From Clostridiales bacterium (lineage in GTDB: Bacteria > Bacillota > Clostridia > Oscillospirales > Oscillospiraceae): a DNA stretch of 64,000 bases. Of this stretch, positions 10,781 to 18,710 are shown in pieces. Both the position numbers and the translations under genes were made by a program. The stretch lies in NCBI GenBank assembly GCA_004558025.1, contig SFEG01000004.1, forward strand, positions 1 to 64,000. The letters run 5' to 3'. The first letter of the stretch is position 1; each line of letters begins with the position of its first letter. Under the pieces are notes generated by a model. It was not told the DNA's origin and did not search any database. It worked only from the letters and a program-made list of their open reading frames with translations.

Positions 10781-10942
10781 AATAGAGCGCCTGTGCGTTG
10801 CTGACGGGCGTATTATGCGATGAAGCGGGAGATTGCTCGTAAAACGAGGTAACTTCCGTGGAGTATGTCCGGTACCGATGCCATTTTCGGTACACAATCG
10901 GGCGGCTGAAGCGTACTGCACATGGTGTATATCGCCTGTACG

Positions 10943-10994
10943 GTATCAGACCGGCTCAGAAAAGCCGGTTTGTTTTTCGGACAGGGTCTGATAC
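10943..10994 (+). promoter_or_regulatory. Attenuator-like structure in the rpsJ leader
   Basis: Within the roughly 300-nt leader, ACCGGCT (10950-10956) pairs with AGCCGGT (10963-10969), followed by TGTTTTT: an intrinsic-terminator shape. The outer arms GTATCAGACC (10943-10952) and GGTCTGATAC (10985-10994) form a perfect 10-bp alternative helix that shares bases with the terminator stem, so the two folds compete. This suggests transcription attenuation, possibly by a ribosomal protein. The rest of the leader (10787-10940 and 10995-11088) shows no ORF. Confidence 0.55.
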
Positions 10995-11088
10995 ACATGG
11001 ATGAGTGTGCAAATCTTCGCTTCATCCGTACGGGACATGAGGCGATCCCAATGACGCCGCAAAAACTGTACGAAAAGGAGAAAACGTA

Positions 11089-11400
11089 ATGGCAAACAAG
11101 AACATGATTCGCATCAGACTCAAGGCTTACGATCATCAGCTGATCGACAAGGCCGCAGAGACCATCGTTGAAGCTGCAAAGCGCACCGATGCACAGGTCT
11201 CCGGCCCCATCCCTCTGCCCACCAAGACCGAGATCGTCACCATCCTCCGCGCTGTTCATAAGTATAAGGACAGCCGTGAGCAGTTCGAGCGCCGCACTCA
11301 CAAGCGCCTGATCGACGTGATGAATCCCACCCAGAAGACGGTCGAGGCTCTTATGTCCCTCGAGCTGCCCGCAGGCGTTGAGATCGAGATCAAGCTCTAA
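11089..11400 (+). CDS. rpsJ: 30S ribosomal protein S10
   Basis: 103 residues, full length. It belongs to the 30S head and, as NusE, also joins antitermination complexes. The opening MANKNMIRIRLKAYDHQLID and the THKRLIDVMNPTQKTVEAL block are diagnostic. It opens the S10 operon behind an AAAAGGAG site and a structured leader. Confidence 0.98.
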   Translation: MANKNMIRIRLKAYDHQLIDKAAETIVEAAKRTDAQVSGPIPLPTKTEIVTILRAVHKYKDSREQFERRTHKRLIDVMNPTQKTVEALMSLELPAGVEIEIKL

Positions 11401-11527
11401 GCGAAACCCCACAAACCCAAGTCAACGACCCATAGTCCGTAACTTGCGAATGCGGACGGGTTAAGTTGCCAGCCTCTGATCTTCAAGACTAAGCGAGGCA
11501 ACCAATAACCGAAGGAGGAAATATCTA
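11401..11527 (+). other. Structured rpsJ-rplC spacer
   Basis: 127 nt without a gene, which is long for this operon. GTCCG/CGGAC and GTTG..CCTC/GAGG..CAAC can pair into two hairpins ahead of the GAAGGAGG site of rplC. Possible translational control element; no promoter seen. Confidence 0.35.
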
Positions 11528-12256
11528 ATGAAGAAAGCCATTATCGGCAAGAAGGTCGGAATGACGCAGATCTTCGACGAAATGGGCAAGGTCATCCCCG
11601 TGACCGTCATCGAGGCAGGTCCCTGCGTCGTGACTCAGAAGATGACCGTCGAAAAGGAAGGCTACGAAGCCGTCCAGCTCGGTTACGAAGAAGTTACCGA
11701 GAAGCACATCTCCAAGCCCGAAGCCGGCCACCTGAAGAAGAACGGCCTCGGCATGCTCAAGCACCTTAAAGAGTTCAAGCTCGAAAACGCGGCAGAGCTC
11801 AACGTCGGCGACGTTCTGAAGGCAGACGTCTTCGCAGCCGGCGATAAGGTCGACGTTACCGGCACCAGCAAGGGCCACGGCTACGCGGGCGTTATCAAGC
11901 GCCACGGCGCACAGCGCACCCCCACCAGCCACGGCGGCGGTCCTGTTCACCGTCACGCAGGCTCCATGGGCTCCTGCACCGACCCCAGCCGCATCTTCAA
12001 GGGCAAGATCGGCGCAGGCCACATGGGCGTAGATCAGGTCACCGTTCAGAACCTCGACGTCGTCCAGGTAGACCCTGAGCTGAACATGCTCGTTATCCGC
12101 GGCGCTATCCCCGGCCCCAAGGGCGGCCTCGTTTATGTTAAGAGCACCGCAAAGATCGCACCCGTCAAGAAGGGCGAGGGCGCTGGCATCAGCCTCAACC
12201 CGCAGAAGGCATCTGCTCGTGTCAACCCGCAGAAGGCTTCCGCGCGCAACAAGTAA
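11528..12256 (+). CDS. rplC: 50S ribosomal protein L3
   Basis: 242 residues. It is an early-assembly 23S rRNA binder whose long loop reaches the peptidyl transferase centre. KKAIIGKKVGMTQIFDE at the start and TPTSHGGGPVHRHAGSMG (methylatable Gln region equivalent) are typical. The C-terminus is about 30 residues longer than common L3. It ends with a duplicated NPQKASAR unit encoded by a near-identical DNA repeat at 12201-12250, perhaps a slipped duplication. Confidence 0.97.
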   Translation: MKKAIIGKKVGMTQIFDEMGKVIPVTVIEAGPCVVTQKMTVEKEGYEAVQLGYEEVTEKHISKPEAGHLKKNGLGMLKHLKEFKLENAAELNVGDVLKADVFAAGDKVDVTGTSKGHGYAGVIKRHGAQRTPTSHGGGPVHRHAGSMGSCTDPSRIFKGKIGAGHMGVDQVTVQNLDVVQVDPELNMLVIRGAIPGPKGGLVYVKSTAKIAPVKKGEGAGISLNPQKASARVNPQKASARNK

Positions 12257-12275
12257 GGAAAGGAGAGTATCTTAA

Positions 12276-12899
12276 ATGCCTACTACTAACGTATACAATA
12301 TGGCAGGTGAGAAGGTCGGCGAGATCGAACTCTCCGCAGCCATCTTCGGCATCGAGCCGAACAAGTCTGTCCTTCATGACAGCGTCAAGAACCACCTGGC
12401 AAATTGCCGTCAGGGCACCCAGAGCGCACTCACCAAGGGCGAGGTCAGCTACACGACCGCAAAGCCCTGGCGCCAGAAGGGCACCGGCCGCGCACGCGCA
12501 GGCTACAAGGGTTCTCCCGTGTGGACTCACGGCGGCGTAGCGTTTGCTCCGAAGCCCCGCGATTACAGCTACACCCTCAATAAGAAGGTAAAGCGTCTTG
12601 CTCTCAAGAGCGCACTGAGCGCACTCGCAGCAGAGGACGCAATCGTAGTTATCGACGATATCAAGGTCGATGAGATCAAGACCAAGACTTTCAAGGCATT
12701 CCTTGATGCGGTCAACGTCTCCGGCAAGACCCTCGTCGTCACCGAGAGCGTTGACGAGAAGGTAGTTAAGTCTGCACGCAACCTCGCAGGCGTGACCACC
12801 ACCATCGCAACCATTCTCAGCCCCTATATGATACTCAATAACCGCAAGCTCGTCGTCTCCAAGGCAGCGCTTGCAAAGATCGAGGAGGTGTACGCCTGA
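12276..12899 (+). CDS. rplD: 50S ribosomal protein L4
   Basis: 207 residues. It lines the exit tunnel with L22 and in many bacteria regulates the S10 operon. The loop KPWRQKGTGRARAGYKGSPV and WTHGGVAFAPKPRDY are diagnostic. Its stop overlaps the rplW start by one base. It is a candidate regulator of the leader upstream of rpsJ, by analogy. Confidence 0.98.
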   Translation: MPTTNVYNMAGEKVGEIELSAAIFGIEPNKSVLHDSVKNHLANCRQGTQSALTKGEVSYTTAKPWRQKGTGRARAGYKGSPVWTHGGVAFAPKPRDYSYTLNKKVKRLALKSALSALAAEDAIVVIDDIKVDEIKTKTFKAFLDAVNVSGKTLVVTESVDEKVVKSARNLAGVTTTIATILSPYMILNNRKLVVSKAALAKIEEVYA

Positions 12900-13195
12900 T
12901 GAAAACCGCTTATGATATCATCATTCGCCCCATCATCACCGAGCAGTCCATGGAAGACCTGGACATCAAAAAGTACGCTTTTGAAGTCGCTAAGGATGCA
13001 ACCAAGATCGAGATAAAGAAGGCCATCGAGGAGATCTTCGATGTCACCGTCATCAAGGTAAACACCCTCAATGTAAACGGCAAGGCAAAGCGCACCGGCT
13101 CGTACCCCATGGGCAAGACCGCCTCTTGGAAGAAAGCCATCGTAAAGCTCAGCGAAGACTCCAAGAACATTGAGCTGTTCGAGAACATGGCATAA
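12899..13195 (+). CDS. rplW: 50S ribosomal protein L23
   Basis: 98 residues, full length. It sits at the tunnel exit and docks trigger factor, SRP and the translocon. The start MKTAYDIIIRPIITEQSM and VNGKAKRTGSYPMGKTASWK are typical. Translation is coupled to rplD through TGATG. Confidence 0.98.
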   Translation: MKTAYDIIIRPIITEQSMEDLDIKKYAFEVAKDATKIEIKKAIEEIFDVTVIKVNTLNVNGKAKRTGSYPMGKTASWKKAIVKLSEDSKNIELFENMA

Positions 13196-13210
13196 GGGGA
13201 GGATCAAAGA

Positions 13211-14047
13211 ATGTCTATTAAAACTTACAGACCTACCACTCCGGCCCGCAGACAGATGACCGTTTCCGGCTTTGACGGTGTTGATAAGCACGCAAAGCCC
13301 GAGAAGAGCCTGACTGAGGTCCTCAAGAAGAAGTCCGGCCGCAACAGCTACGGCCGCATCACCGTTCGTCATAAGGGCGGCGGCAACCGCCAGAAGTACC
13401 GTGTTATCGACTTCAAGCGCAACAAGACCGAGATGGAAGCGGAAGTTCTCCGCCTCGAGTACGACCCCAACCGCAGCGCATTCATCGCCCTCGTCAAGTA
13501 CGAAGACGGCGAGCTGCGCTACATCCTCGCTCCTGTTGGCCTGAAGGCCGGCGACAAGGTCGTATCCAGCCCCAACGCCGACATCAAGCCGGGCAACGCA
13601 CTGCCCATGGCAAACATCCCTGTCGGTACCGTTATCCACAACATCGAGCTCTACCCCGGCAAGGGCGCTCAGCTCGTCCGCTCCGCCGGCGTTTCCGCAC
13701 AGCTCATGGCTAAGGAAAACGGCATGGCTACCGTTCGTCTCCCCTCCGGTGAGTACCGCAAGGTTCGCCTTGACTGCTTCGCGGTCATCGGCCAGGTCGG
13801 CAATATCGACCACTCCAACATCTCCATCGGCAAGGCAGGCCGCAAACGCCACATGGGCATCCGTCCTACCGTCCGCGGCTCCGTCATGAACCCCTGCGAC
13901 CACCCCCACGGCGGTGGTGAAGGCAAGTCCCCCGTCGGCCGTCCCGGCCCTGTAACTCCCTGGGGCAAGCCCGCACTCGGTTACAAGACTCGCAAGACTA
14001 AGAACCGCACCGATAAGTTCATAGTCAAGCGCCGCAACGCTAAGTAA
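13211..14047 (+). CDS. rplB: 50S ribosomal protein L2
   Basis: 278 residues, full length. It is needed for subunit joining and peptidyl transfer. GRITVRHKGGGNRQKYR and the C-terminal VMNPCDHPHGGGEGKSPVGR, which contains the conserved histidine, are intact. A GGGGAGG site precedes the ATG. Confidence 0.99.
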   Translation: MSIKTYRPTTPARRQMTVSGFDGVDKHAKPEKSLTEVLKKKSGRNSYGRITVRHKGGGNRQKYRVIDFKRNKTEMEAEVLRLEYDPNRSAFIALVKYEDGELRYILAPVGLKAGDKVVSSPNADIKPGNALPMANIPVGTVIHNIELYPGKGAQLVRSAGVSAQLMAKENGMATVRLPSGEYRKVRLDCFAVIGQVGNIDHSNISIGKAGRKRHMGIRPTVRGSVMNPCDHPHGGGEGKSPVGRPGPVTPWGKPALGYKTRKTKNRTDKFIVKRRNAK

Positions 14048-14063
14048 GGAGGGCAAAAGATAA

Positions 14064-14336
14064 ATGAGTAGAAGCGTTAAGAAAGGCCCCTTCGCAGCTC
14101 CCGAGCTTCTGAAGAGAGTCGATGAAATGAATAAGGCCGGCGAAAAGAAGGTCCTCAAGACCTGGAGCCGCGCCACTACCATTTTCCCGTCCTTCGTAGG
14201 ACACACCATCGCAGTACACGACGGCCGCCGTCATGTTCCTGTATACGTCACCGAAGATATGGTCGGCCACAAGCTCGGCGAGTTTGCTCCCACCCGTACC
14301 TTCCGCGGCCATGCAGGCAGCAAGACCGGCAAGTAA
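14064..14336 (+). CDS. rpsS: 30S ribosomal protein S19
   Basis: 90 residues. It pairs with S13 in the 30S head near the A site. MSRSVKKGPFAAPELLKR and EFAPTRTFRGHAGSKTGK are conserved. Its partner S13 is the gene found damaged at 24025. Confidence 0.98.
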   Translation: MSRSVKKGPFAAPELLKRVDEMNKAGEKKVLKTWSRATTIFPSFVGHTIAVHDGRRHVPVYVTEDMVGHKLGEFAPTRTFRGHAGSKTGK

Positions 14337-14348
14337 GGAGGAGAGAAC

Positions 14349-14696
14349 ATGGACGAAAAGAAAATGGCAAGAGCAGAAGTCAAGTATGCTCGCATTTCTC
14401 CCCGTAAGGTCGGCATCATCTGCGATATGATCCGCAATAAGGACGTCGCCGTTGCAAAGGCACTCATGCAGCACACCCCCAAGGCAGGCTGCGAGTACAT
14501 GATCAAGCTCCTTGACAGTGCCAAGGCAAACGCGGAGAACAATTTTGAAATGGATCCCGAGAAGCTCTATGTTGCAGTCGCATACGCGACCGGCGGCCCC
14601 ATCCTCAAGCGCGGCATGCCCAGAGCTCAGGGCCGTATGTACCGCATCAACAAGCGCACCAGCCACATCACCATCTGCGTGGCTGAGAGAGACTAA
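14349..14696 (+). CDS. rplV: 50S ribosomal protein L22
   Basis: 115 residues. Its beta-hairpin narrows the exit tunnel. ARISPRKVGIICDMIRNKDV and the C-terminal GRMYRINKRTSHITICV are typical. The start chosen behind GGAGGAG gives MDEKKMARAEVKYARISPRK; ATG at 14364 would give a shorter but family-like start. Confidence 0.97.
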   Translation: MDEKKMARAEVKYARISPRKVGIICDMIRNKDVAVAKALMQHTPKAGCEYMIKLLDSAKANAENNFEMDPEKLYVAVAYATGGPILKRGMPRAQGRMYRINKRTSHITICVAERD

Positions 14697-14713
14697 GGAA
14701 GGAGGCAGAATAA

Positions 14714-15580
14714 ATGGGACAGAAAGTTAATCCTCATGGCATGCGCGTCGGCGTTATCAAAGACTGGGATTCCCGTTGGTACGCCCGTGCAGACAAAGTC
14801 GGCGATCTTATCGTTGAAGACTACAACATCCGTAACTACCTGAAGAAGACCCTCTATTCCGCCGGTGTTCCTACCATCGAGATCGAGCGCGATTCCAACA
14901 AGGTACGCATCTATATCCACTGCTCCAGACCCGGCGTCGTTATCGGCAAGGGCGGCGCAGAGATCGAGCGCATCCGCCTTTCCGTCGAGAAGATGATAGG
15001 CAAGCCTGTAGCGATCTCCATTGTTGAGGTCCGCACCCCCGATACCAATGCTCAGCTCGTAGCAGAGAACATCGCACAGCAGATCGAGAAGCGTATTTCT
15101 CACCGCCGCGCAATGAAGAACGCAATGGGCCGCGCAATGCGTATGGGTGCAAAGGGCATCAAGGTCATGTGCTCCGGCCGTCTCGGCGGACGCGAGATCG
15201 CAGGCGTTGAGCAGTACCACGACGGTACCATTCCTCTTCAGACCATCCGTGCCGATATCGAGTACGGCTTTGCAGAGGCAGCCACCACTTACGGCCGCAT
15301 CGGCGTTAAGGTTTGGATCTACAAGGGCGAAGTCCTTTCCCAGACCCTGCGCACGACTCCCCGTGTGATGGATATGAACAAGCCCCAGGGCGAGCGTCGT
15401 CGTCGCGACGACCGCCGCGGCGGACGCAACGGCGACCGTCGTCAGGGCGGATACAACCGTGATCGTCAGCAGGGCGGCGAACGCCGTCAGGGCGGCTACG
15501 GCCAGCGTCCGGCAGGACAGGGCGGCTACAACCGCGGTCCCCGTCCGGCAGCTCCCGCAAAGGAAGGAGGCAACAACTAA
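14714..15580 (+). CDS. rpsC: 30S ribosomal protein S3 with RG/QG-rich tail
   Basis: 288 residues. It lies at the mRNA entry and is part of the ribosomal helicase. The KH domain (VVIGKGGAEIERI) and the S3 C-domain (GIKVMCSGRLGGREIAGVEQ) are normal and end near residue 222. About 65 extra residues follow: a basic run (ERRRRDDRRGGRNGDRR), repeated RQGGY-type units, then a Pro/Ala end. This low-complexity RGG-like tail is probably disordered and RNA-binding. The stop overlaps rplP by one base. Confidence 0.98.
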   Translation: MGQKVNPHGMRVGVIKDWDSRWYARADKVGDLIVEDYNIRNYLKKTLYSAGVPTIEIERDSNKVRIYIHCSRPGVVIGKGGAEIERIRLSVEKMIGKPVAISIVEVRTPDTNAQLVAENIAQQIEKRISHRRAMKNAMGRAMRMGAKGIKVMCSGRLGGREIAGVEQYHDGTIPLQTIRADIEYGFAEAATTYGRIGVKVWIYKGEVLSQTLRTTPRVMDMNKPQGERRRRDDRRGGRNGDRRQGGYNRDRQQGGERRQGGYGQRPAGQGGYNRGPRPAAPAKEGGNN

Positions 15581-16011
15581 TGTTAATGCCTAAGAGAGTA
15601 AAGTACCGCAGAGTGCATCGCGGCCGCATGAAGGGCAAAGCAATGCGCGGTAACTTCGTTGCATACGGCGAGTATGGCCTCCAGGCCACCGAGCCGAGCT
15701 GGATCACCAGCAACCAGATCGAGGCAGCTCGTATAGCCATGACCCGTTACACCAAGCGTGGCGGTCAGGTCTGGATCAAGATATTCCCCGACAAGCCCGT
15801 AACCGCAAAGCCGGCCGAGACCCGTATGGGTTCCGGTAAAGGCTCTCCCGAGTACTGGGTCGCAGTCGTTAAGCCCGGCAGAGTGCTGTTTGAGATCGCA
15901 GGCGTTCCCGAAGAGGTCGCACGCGAGGCTCTGCGCCTTGCCAGCCACAAGCTGCCCTGCAAGACCAAGATAATTGCCAAGGGCGCTGAGTCTGAGAACG
16001 GTGGTGAATAA
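15580..16011 (+). CDS. rplP: 50S ribosomal protein L16
   Basis: 143 residues. It contacts A-site tRNA and late 50S assembly depends on it. MLMPKRVKYRRVHRGRMKGK and RMGSGKGSPEYWVAVVKPGR are diagnostic. Its ATG shares a base with the rpsC stop. Confidence 0.98.
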   Translation: MLMPKRVKYRRVHRGRMKGKAMRGNFVAYGEYGLQATEPSWITSNQIEAARIAMTRYTKRGGQVWIKIFPDKPVTAKPAETRMGSGKGSPEYWVAVVKPGRVLFEIAGVPEEVAREALRLASHKLPCKTKIIAKGAESENGGE

Positions 16012-16012
16012 G

Positions 16013-16207
16013 ATGAAGGCAAATGAAATACGTTCCATGTCCGCAGCAGATCTCGAGAAGAAGCTCGTAGAGCTCAAGAAGGACCTTTTCATGCTCCGTA
16101 TGCAGCATGCCACCAATCATCTCGATAACCCCGTAAAGATTTCCGCTGTACGGCGTGACATTGCACGAGTCAAGACCGTTATCCGCGAGAAAGAACTCGA
16201 GCAGTGA
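16013..16207 (+). CDS. rpmC: 50S ribosomal protein L29
   Basis: 64 residues (MKANEIRSMSAADLEKKLVE start), a helical hairpin at the tunnel exit next to L23. The frame runs upstream to 15974. ATG at 16013, one base after the rplP stop and with GGTGG just before, matches the family start. Confidence 0.97.
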   Translation: MKANEIRSMSAADLEKKLVELKKDLFMLRMQHATNHLDNPVKISAVRRDIARVKTVIREKELEQ

Positions 16208-16221
16208 GGAGGTAAGTCAGA

Positions 16222-16485
16222 ATGAATAATGAAAGAACAACTTCCCGTAAGACTCGCGTTGGCAAGGTAGTATCCGATAAGATGGATAAGACCGTCGTTG
16301 TCATCGTGGAGGATCGCGTCGCACATAAGACCTATAAGAAGATCATCGGCAGAACCTACCGTCTGAAGGCGCATGACGAGAATAACGCCTGCGGCATCGG
16401 CGATATCGTTCGCGTGATGGAGACCCGCCCTCTGTCCAAGGACAAGAGATGGCGCGTCGTGGAAATCGTAGAGAAGGCTAAGTAA
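16222..16485 (+). CDS. rpsQ: 30S ribosomal protein S17
   Basis: 87 residues, an OB-fold primary binder of 16S rRNA. RVGKVVSDKMDKTVVVIVED and CGIGDIVRVMETRPLSKDKR are typical. A GAGGAGG-like site precedes it. Confidence 0.98.
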   Translation: MNNERTTSRKTRVGKVVSDKMDKTVVVIVEDRVAHKTYKKIIGRTYRLKAHDENNACGIGDIVRVMETRPLSKDKRWRVVEIVEKAK

Positions 16486-16497
16486 GGAGGCAGCATA

Positions 16498-16869
16498 ATG
16501 ATACAGCAGGAAAGTTATCTGAAGGTTGCCGACAATACCGGCGCCAAGGAAATCAAGTGCATCCGCGTTCTTGGCGGCTCCAAGCGCAGATACGCAAGCA
16601 TCGGCGACGTAGTCGTAGCTTCCGTCCGCAAGGCTGCTCCCGGCGGCTCTGTCAAGAAGGGCGACGTCGTCAAGGCGGTTATCGTGCGCACGACAAAGTC
16701 CGTTCGCCGCGCAGACGGCACTTACGTTCGCTTTGACGAGAACGCAGCGGTCCTTATCAACGGAACCGATAAGAACCCCCGCGGCACTCGTATCTTTGGA
16801 CCCGTCGCTCGTGAGCTGCGCGACAAGGATTACATGAAGATCCTGTCCCTGGCTCCCGAAGTGATTTAA
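16498..16869 (+). CDS. rplN: 50S ribosomal protein L14
   Basis: 123 residues. It lies at the subunit interface and binds the silencing factor RsfS in other bacteria. MIQQESYLKVADNTGAKEIK and NPRGTRIFGPVARELRDK are diagnostic. Confidence 0.98.
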   Translation: MIQQESYLKVADNTGAKEIKCIRVLGGSKRRYASIGDVVVASVRKAAPGGSVKKGDVVKAVIVRTTKSVRRADGTYVRFDENAAVLINGTDKNPRGTRIFGPVARELRDKDYMKILSLAPEVI

Positions 16870-16883
16870 GGAGGGCACAGAGA

Positions 16884-17189
16884 ATGAAAATCAAAACTGG
16901 CGATAAAGTTATAGTCCTGTCCGGCAAGGATAAGGGCAAGACCGGCAAGGTCATTTCCGCAGACCCCAAAAACGGCAAAGTCATCGTTGAGGGCGTCAGC
17001 GTAGCCACCAAGCATCAGAAACCCAAGAAAAAGGGCCAGGACGGCGGCATCATGAAGGTCGAAACCCCCGTGTATGTCAGCAAGGTCCAGCTCGTTTGCC
17101 CCAAGTGCGATAAGGGCGTTCGCGTCGGCTACAAGTACGTTGCAGACAAGAAGCTGCGCGTATGCCGTAAGTGCGGCGCAGAAATCTGA
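16884..17189 (+). CDS. rplX: 50S ribosomal protein L24
   Basis: 101 residues. It starts 50S assembly. The KOW motif (KTGDKVIVLSGKDKGKTGKV) is at the start. The C-terminus carries two CxxC pairs (CPKC near residue 72, CRKCG near residue 96), a probable zinc ribbon seen in many Clostridia. Confidence 0.98.
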   Translation: MKIKTGDKVIVLSGKDKGKTGKVISADPKNGKVIVEGVSVATKHQKPKKKGQDGGIMKVETPVYVSKVQLVCPKCDKGVRVGYKYVADKKLRVCRKCGAEI

Positions 17190-17207
17190 GAAAGGAGATA
17201 ACTTACT

Positions 17208-17747
17208 ATGACCAGAATGAAGAAAAAGTACGTTGAGGAAGTTGCTCCTGCTCTGATGGAGAAGTTCCAGTACAAGTCCGTTATGCAGATCCCCAAGATC
17301 GACAAGATCGTCGTATCCGTCGGCTGCGGCGACTGCAAGGACAACGCCAAGGCACTTGACAACGTTATCAAAGAGATCTCCGCGATTACCGGCCAGCACG
17401 CCGTTGCTACCGTAGCACGCAAGTCCGTCGCTAACTTCAAGCTCCGTGAGGGCATGCATGTCGGCGTTAAGGTCACCCTGCGTCAGGATCGTATGTGGGA
17501 GTTCCTCGACAGACTGCTCAACGTTGCTCTTCCCCGTGTTCGTGACTTCCGCGGTATCTCCGCAGACGCGTTCGACGGCCGCGGCAACTACAGCATGGGT
17601 CTTAAGGAGCAGATCATCTTCCCCGAGATCGACTACGATAAGATCGAGAAGCTGCGCGGTATGAACATTGCGATCACCACCACCGCACAGACCGATGAAG
17701 AAGCACGCGAGCTGCTCAGACTCATGGGCGCTCCCTTCGCGAACTAA
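17208..17747 (+). CDS. rplE: 50S ribosomal protein L5
   Basis: 179 residues. It binds 5S rRNA and contacts P-site tRNA and S13. SVMQIPKIDKIVVSVGCGD and the C-terminal ITTTAQTDEEARELLRLMG are typical. Confidence 0.98.
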   Translation: MTRMKKKYVEEVAPALMEKFQYKSVMQIPKIDKIVVSVGCGDCKDNAKALDNVIKEISAITGQHAVATVARKSVANFKLREGMHVGVKVTLRQDRMWEFLDRLLNVALPRVRDFRGISADAFDGRGNYSMGLKEQIIFPEIDYDKIEKLRGMNIAITTTAQTDEEARELLRLMGAPFAN

Positions 17748-17760
17748 GGAGGAACTGATA

Positions 17761-17946
17761 ATGGCAAAGAAATCTATGATTCTCAAGCAGCAGGCTCCTG
17801 CTAAGTTCTCTACCCGTAAGTACAATCGCTGCAAGATCTGCGGCCGTCCTCACGCTTACCTGCGTGACTACGGCATCTGCCGTATCTGCTTCCGCGAGCT
17901 GGCTTACAAGGGTCAGATCCCCGGCGTCCGCAAGGCATCCTGGTAA
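17761..17946 (+). CDS. rpsZ: 30S ribosomal protein S14, zinc type
   Basis: 61 residues, the short zinc-binding form. CKICGRPHAYLRDYGICRIC holds the two CxxC pairs. The same frame is open upstream, but ATG at 17761 follows AAGGAGG and matches the family start MAKKSMILKQQ. It is the last gene before an unusual 350-nt gap. Confidence 0.98.
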   Translation: MAKKSMILKQQAPAKFSTRKYNRCKICGRPHAYLRDYGICRICFRELAYKGQIPGVRKASW

Positions 17947-17992
17947 TCGGATGCCCCGGACGGAAAAAGCATCGTATTTTGCGCAAAAAAGC

Positions 17993-18021
17993 TTGCAATA
18001 TCAAGTGATTTGCGGTAAAAT
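17993..18021 (+). promoter_or_regulatory. Internal promoter before rpsH
   Basis: TTGCAA (17993-17998), a 17-bp spacer and TAAAAT (18016-18021). It lies inside the spc operon 276 nt before rpsH and would start a second transcript covering S8 onward. Confidence 0.6.
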
Positions 18022-18029
18022 AGTATGAT

Positions 18030-18296
18030 GCCAATTTTGCGGAAAACGAAGTTGAGATACACCGAGAATATCGGTGTATCTCTTCGGCGGTTTTTCAAAT
18101 ATTGCCTCGAAAGGCACTTTTGAGGCGCTTATCCCCGCAGTTTGTGCCCGAGACCCCGGATCCCCGATCAAGACCCGGCCGTCGAGCTCAAACTTGAACC
18201 GACGAAAGGCCGCAGCTAATCATGCATTAGTGCGGAACCTCGCGGTCATCACCGAGGGAGCGATCCCCGGTAACTTCTAAAAAAGGAGAAAAGATT
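18030..18296 (+). promoter_or_regulatory. Structured rpsH leader
   Basis: A perfect 12-bp hairpin GAGATACACCGA / TCGGTGTATCTC (18054-18065, 18071-18082) is followed by TTCGGCGGTTTTT. Next comes TGCCT-CGAA-AGGCA (18103-18116) with CTTTT. An alternative pairing GCCTC with GAGGC (18122-18126 region) would disrupt it. The remaining 160 nt have no credible ORF. It is probably an untranslated leader with possible attenuation; I do not recognise its class. Confidence 0.5.
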
Positions 18297-18695
18297 ATGC
18301 AGATCACAGACCCCATTGCAGATATGCTGACCCGCATCAGAAACGCTGGTGTAGCGAAGCATGAAACTGTCGATGTCCCCGCATCGAAGATGAAGAAAGC
18401 GATTGCCGAGATCCTTCTGAACGAAGGCTACATCAAGAGCTTCCAGATCATCGACGACGGCATCCAGGGCATCATCCGCATCACCCTCAAGTATCTCCCC
18501 GGCAAGGAGAAGGCCATCCAGGGTCTTCGCCGTGTCTCCAAGCCCGGTCTGCGCGTTTACGCAGGTGCAGACGAGCTGCCCAAGGTCCTCAAGGGCCTCG
18601 GTATCGCGATCGTATCCACTTCCAAGGGCGTCATGACCGACAAGGCTGCTCGCGCAGCTCACATCGGCGGCGAGGTCCTGGCATTCGTATGGTAA
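18297..18695 (+). CDS. rpsH: 30S ribosomal protein S8
   Basis: 132 residues. It binds 16S helix 21 and in other bacteria represses the spc operon. ITDPIADMLTRIRNAGVAKH and STSKGVMTDKAARAAHIGGE are typical. AAAAAAGGAG precedes the ATG. Confidence 0.98.
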   Translation: MQITDPIADMLTRIRNAGVAKHETVDVPASKMKKAIAEILLNEGYIKSFQIIDDGIQGIIRITLKYLPGKEKAIQGLRRVSKPGLRVYAGADELPKVLKGLGIAIVSTSKGVMTDKAARAAHIGGEVLAFVW

Positions 18696-18710
18696 GGAGG
18701 AAAGCTAACT

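Noticed and set aside
12824..14209. 461-codon minus-strand frame across rplD, rplW, rplB and rpsS
   Set aside because: Antisense shadow crossing several certain genes; codon bias of the ribosomal genes keeps the opposite frame open.
18074..18280. Plus ORF of 68 codons in the S14-S8 gap
   Set aside because: No ribosome site at its start, overlaps the hairpins, and the sequence matches no ribosomal protein; better read as leader RNA.
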